From Defluviitaleaceae bacterium (GTDB lineage Bacteria > Bacillota > Clostridia > Lachnospirales > UBA5962): a stretch of 64,000 nucleotides of DNA. The DNA lies in assembly GCA_009787355.1 (NCBI GenBank), contig WRGD01000151.1:1-64000 (forward strand), given 5' to 3'. Shown one piece after another: positions 63,229 to 64,000 of the stretch. The notes beneath the pieces are model-generated. The model searched no databases and was not told the origin of the DNA. It worked only from the letters and a program-made list of their open reading frames with translations. The stretch's first letter is position 1, and each line of letters begins with the position of its first letter. The translations under genes were made by a program, and so were the position numbers.

Positions 63229-63522
63229 TTAGTTAAACAATCGATAAGTAAAATCTAAATGTGAATCTAAATTCATTTCTGTATTATGAGTGTGAACTAA
63301 AGAGCCTATAGCTATATCATTTATAGCAGAACCAATAGAAAAGTTAGACTTTATTATAGAATCACCTTTTTTAATATTATTAATCGAGACTTTATTTCCT
63401 CTTTTGATATCTTCTGTTAAAATTATGTTTTTTTCATCAATCTTTATTGTTTCATTTTGTTTAAAATTTCGTAGAAGTGTTATAACATTATCTTTGTTAC
63501 TTAGTTTAATAAAATCATTCAT
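63229..63522 (-). CDS. UxaA N-terminal (SAF-domain) protein, altronate dehydratase small subunit-like
   Basis: 97 aa. NVITLLRNFKQNETIKIDEK, EDIKRGNKVSINNIKKGDSI and the end GSAINDIAIGSLVHTHN match the SAF domain that forms the N-terminus of altronate dehydratase UxaA. In many Firmicutes UxaA is split into this small subunit and a large one; the large one is not in the window. GAGGTTATATTAAA precedes ATG. Downstream of uxaC on the same strand, which fits hexuronate breakdown. Confidence 0.8.
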   Translation of the reverse strand: MNDFIKLSNKDNVITLLRNFKQNETIKIDEKNIILTEDIKRGNKVSINNIKKGDSIIKSNFSIGSAINDIAIGSLVHTHNTEMNLDSHLDFTYRLFN

Positions 63523-63548
63523 TTTAATATAACCTCGGTATAACCTTT

Positions 63549-64000
63549 CTAATTCACTTTGTTAAACTTAAATCCGAAATATTCCATAGAATTATAAAAG
63601 CAAATATTTTTTATGATATTTCCTAAAAACTCAATATCGTTTGGATATTCTCCTGATTCTACATATTCTCCAAATATATTACAAATAATTCTTCTGAAAT
63701 ATTCATGCCTTGGAAAAGATAAAAAACTTCTAGAATCTGTTAACATACCTACAAATTTCGACACTACACCATTTGCAGCTAAATCTTTTATTTGATTTGT
63801 AATACCATCTTTTGTGTCCATAAACCACCAACCAGAGCCAAATTGTATTTTTCCTGGAATGATACCATCTTGAAAACATTGCATAAGAGTAACAATTTTG
63901 TGATTGTCTGATGGATTGATATTGTATATTATTGTTTTTGGTAGTTCATTCTTAATATCTAGTGCATTTAAAAAATTAGATAATTTAACAACATTGATAG
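63549..64000 (-). CDS. uxaC: Uronate isomerase UxaC, C-terminal part (cut by window edge)
   Basis: Glucuronate/galacturonate to fructuronate/tagaturonate isomerase. Visible blocks: LPKTIIYNINPSDNHKIVTL, GKIQFGSGWWFMDTKDGITN, SKFVGMLTDSRSFLSFPRHE YFRRIICN and the end NICFYNSMEYFGFKF. These are the last ~150 residues of a ~465-aa enzyme; the gene begins to the right of the window. With the UxaA-like gene it marks a pectin/uronate catabolic operon. Confidence 0.92.
   Translation of the reverse strand, partial: INVVKLSNFLNALDIKNELPKTIIYNINPSDNHKIVTLMQCFQDGIIPGKIQFGSGWWFMDTKDGITNQIKDLAANGVVSKFVGMLTDSRSFLSFPRHEYFRRIICNIFGEYVESGEYPNDIEFLGNIIKNICFYNSMEYFGFKFNKVN

Overview
The window is AT-rich Gram-positive (Firmicutes/Clostridia-like) chromosome. 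Evidence: the S10-spc-alpha ribosomal gene order with adk, map, a KOW protein, infA and rpmJ between secY and rpsM; a long L17; zinc-type S14; A/T-biased codons; strong GGAGG ribosome binding sites; TTGACA/TATAAT promoters. A relative of the Lachnospirales is my best guess. The species cannot be named from this sequence.

Layout. 1-1819: 5' end of a group IIC intron inserted just after the terminator of mgtE (Mg2+ transporter), with a 21-codon leader ORF in front of mgtE. 1926-6883: a 1020-aa flagellin behind a sigma-28-type promoter and a FliK-like protein. 6931-8461: an NSS-family Na+ symporter. 8698-18844: two very large secreted paralogues with Fn3-like modules and divergent SLH-like C-termini. 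18956-20339: a self-contained unit of a helical-repeat/HTH regulator whose stop codon overlaps a 24-codon hydrophobic peptide gene. 20458-21193: two small unknown genes. 21237-28310: a 2357-aa secreted double phosphoesterase. 28443-44978: the ribosomal superoperon, minus strand, rpsJ to rplQ. 45278-48144: three membrane/DUF1266 genes.

48255-54583 (minus) is a class III lanthipeptide cluster: LanKC synthetase, three small precursor genes sharing the leader core DEVLELQ, two small membrane proteins, a divergent LspA-like protein and an ABC exporter. It lies behind a consensus promoter overlapped by a perfect palindrome. 55134-57451 (minus) holds three tandem near-identical 27-28-aa peptide genes followed at once by an M3 oligoendopeptidase. 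An inverted, collapsed relic of this locus lies at 54834-54953. 57716-59251 is an AbgT-family transporter. 59803-60828 is a V8-like glutamyl endopeptidase, followed by 1.3 kb of small ORFs and gene fragments. The right edge holds an ECF S-component gene, a UxaA N-terminal (SAF) protein and the C-terminal part of uronate isomerase UxaC.

The most unusual content is peptide-based: the regulator/micropeptide pair (19093-20249), the peptide array with PepF (55134-57285) and its relic, and the lanthipeptide locus with a cysteine-free precursor and an LspA-like partner. All functions are read from motifs and context; no database search was run.
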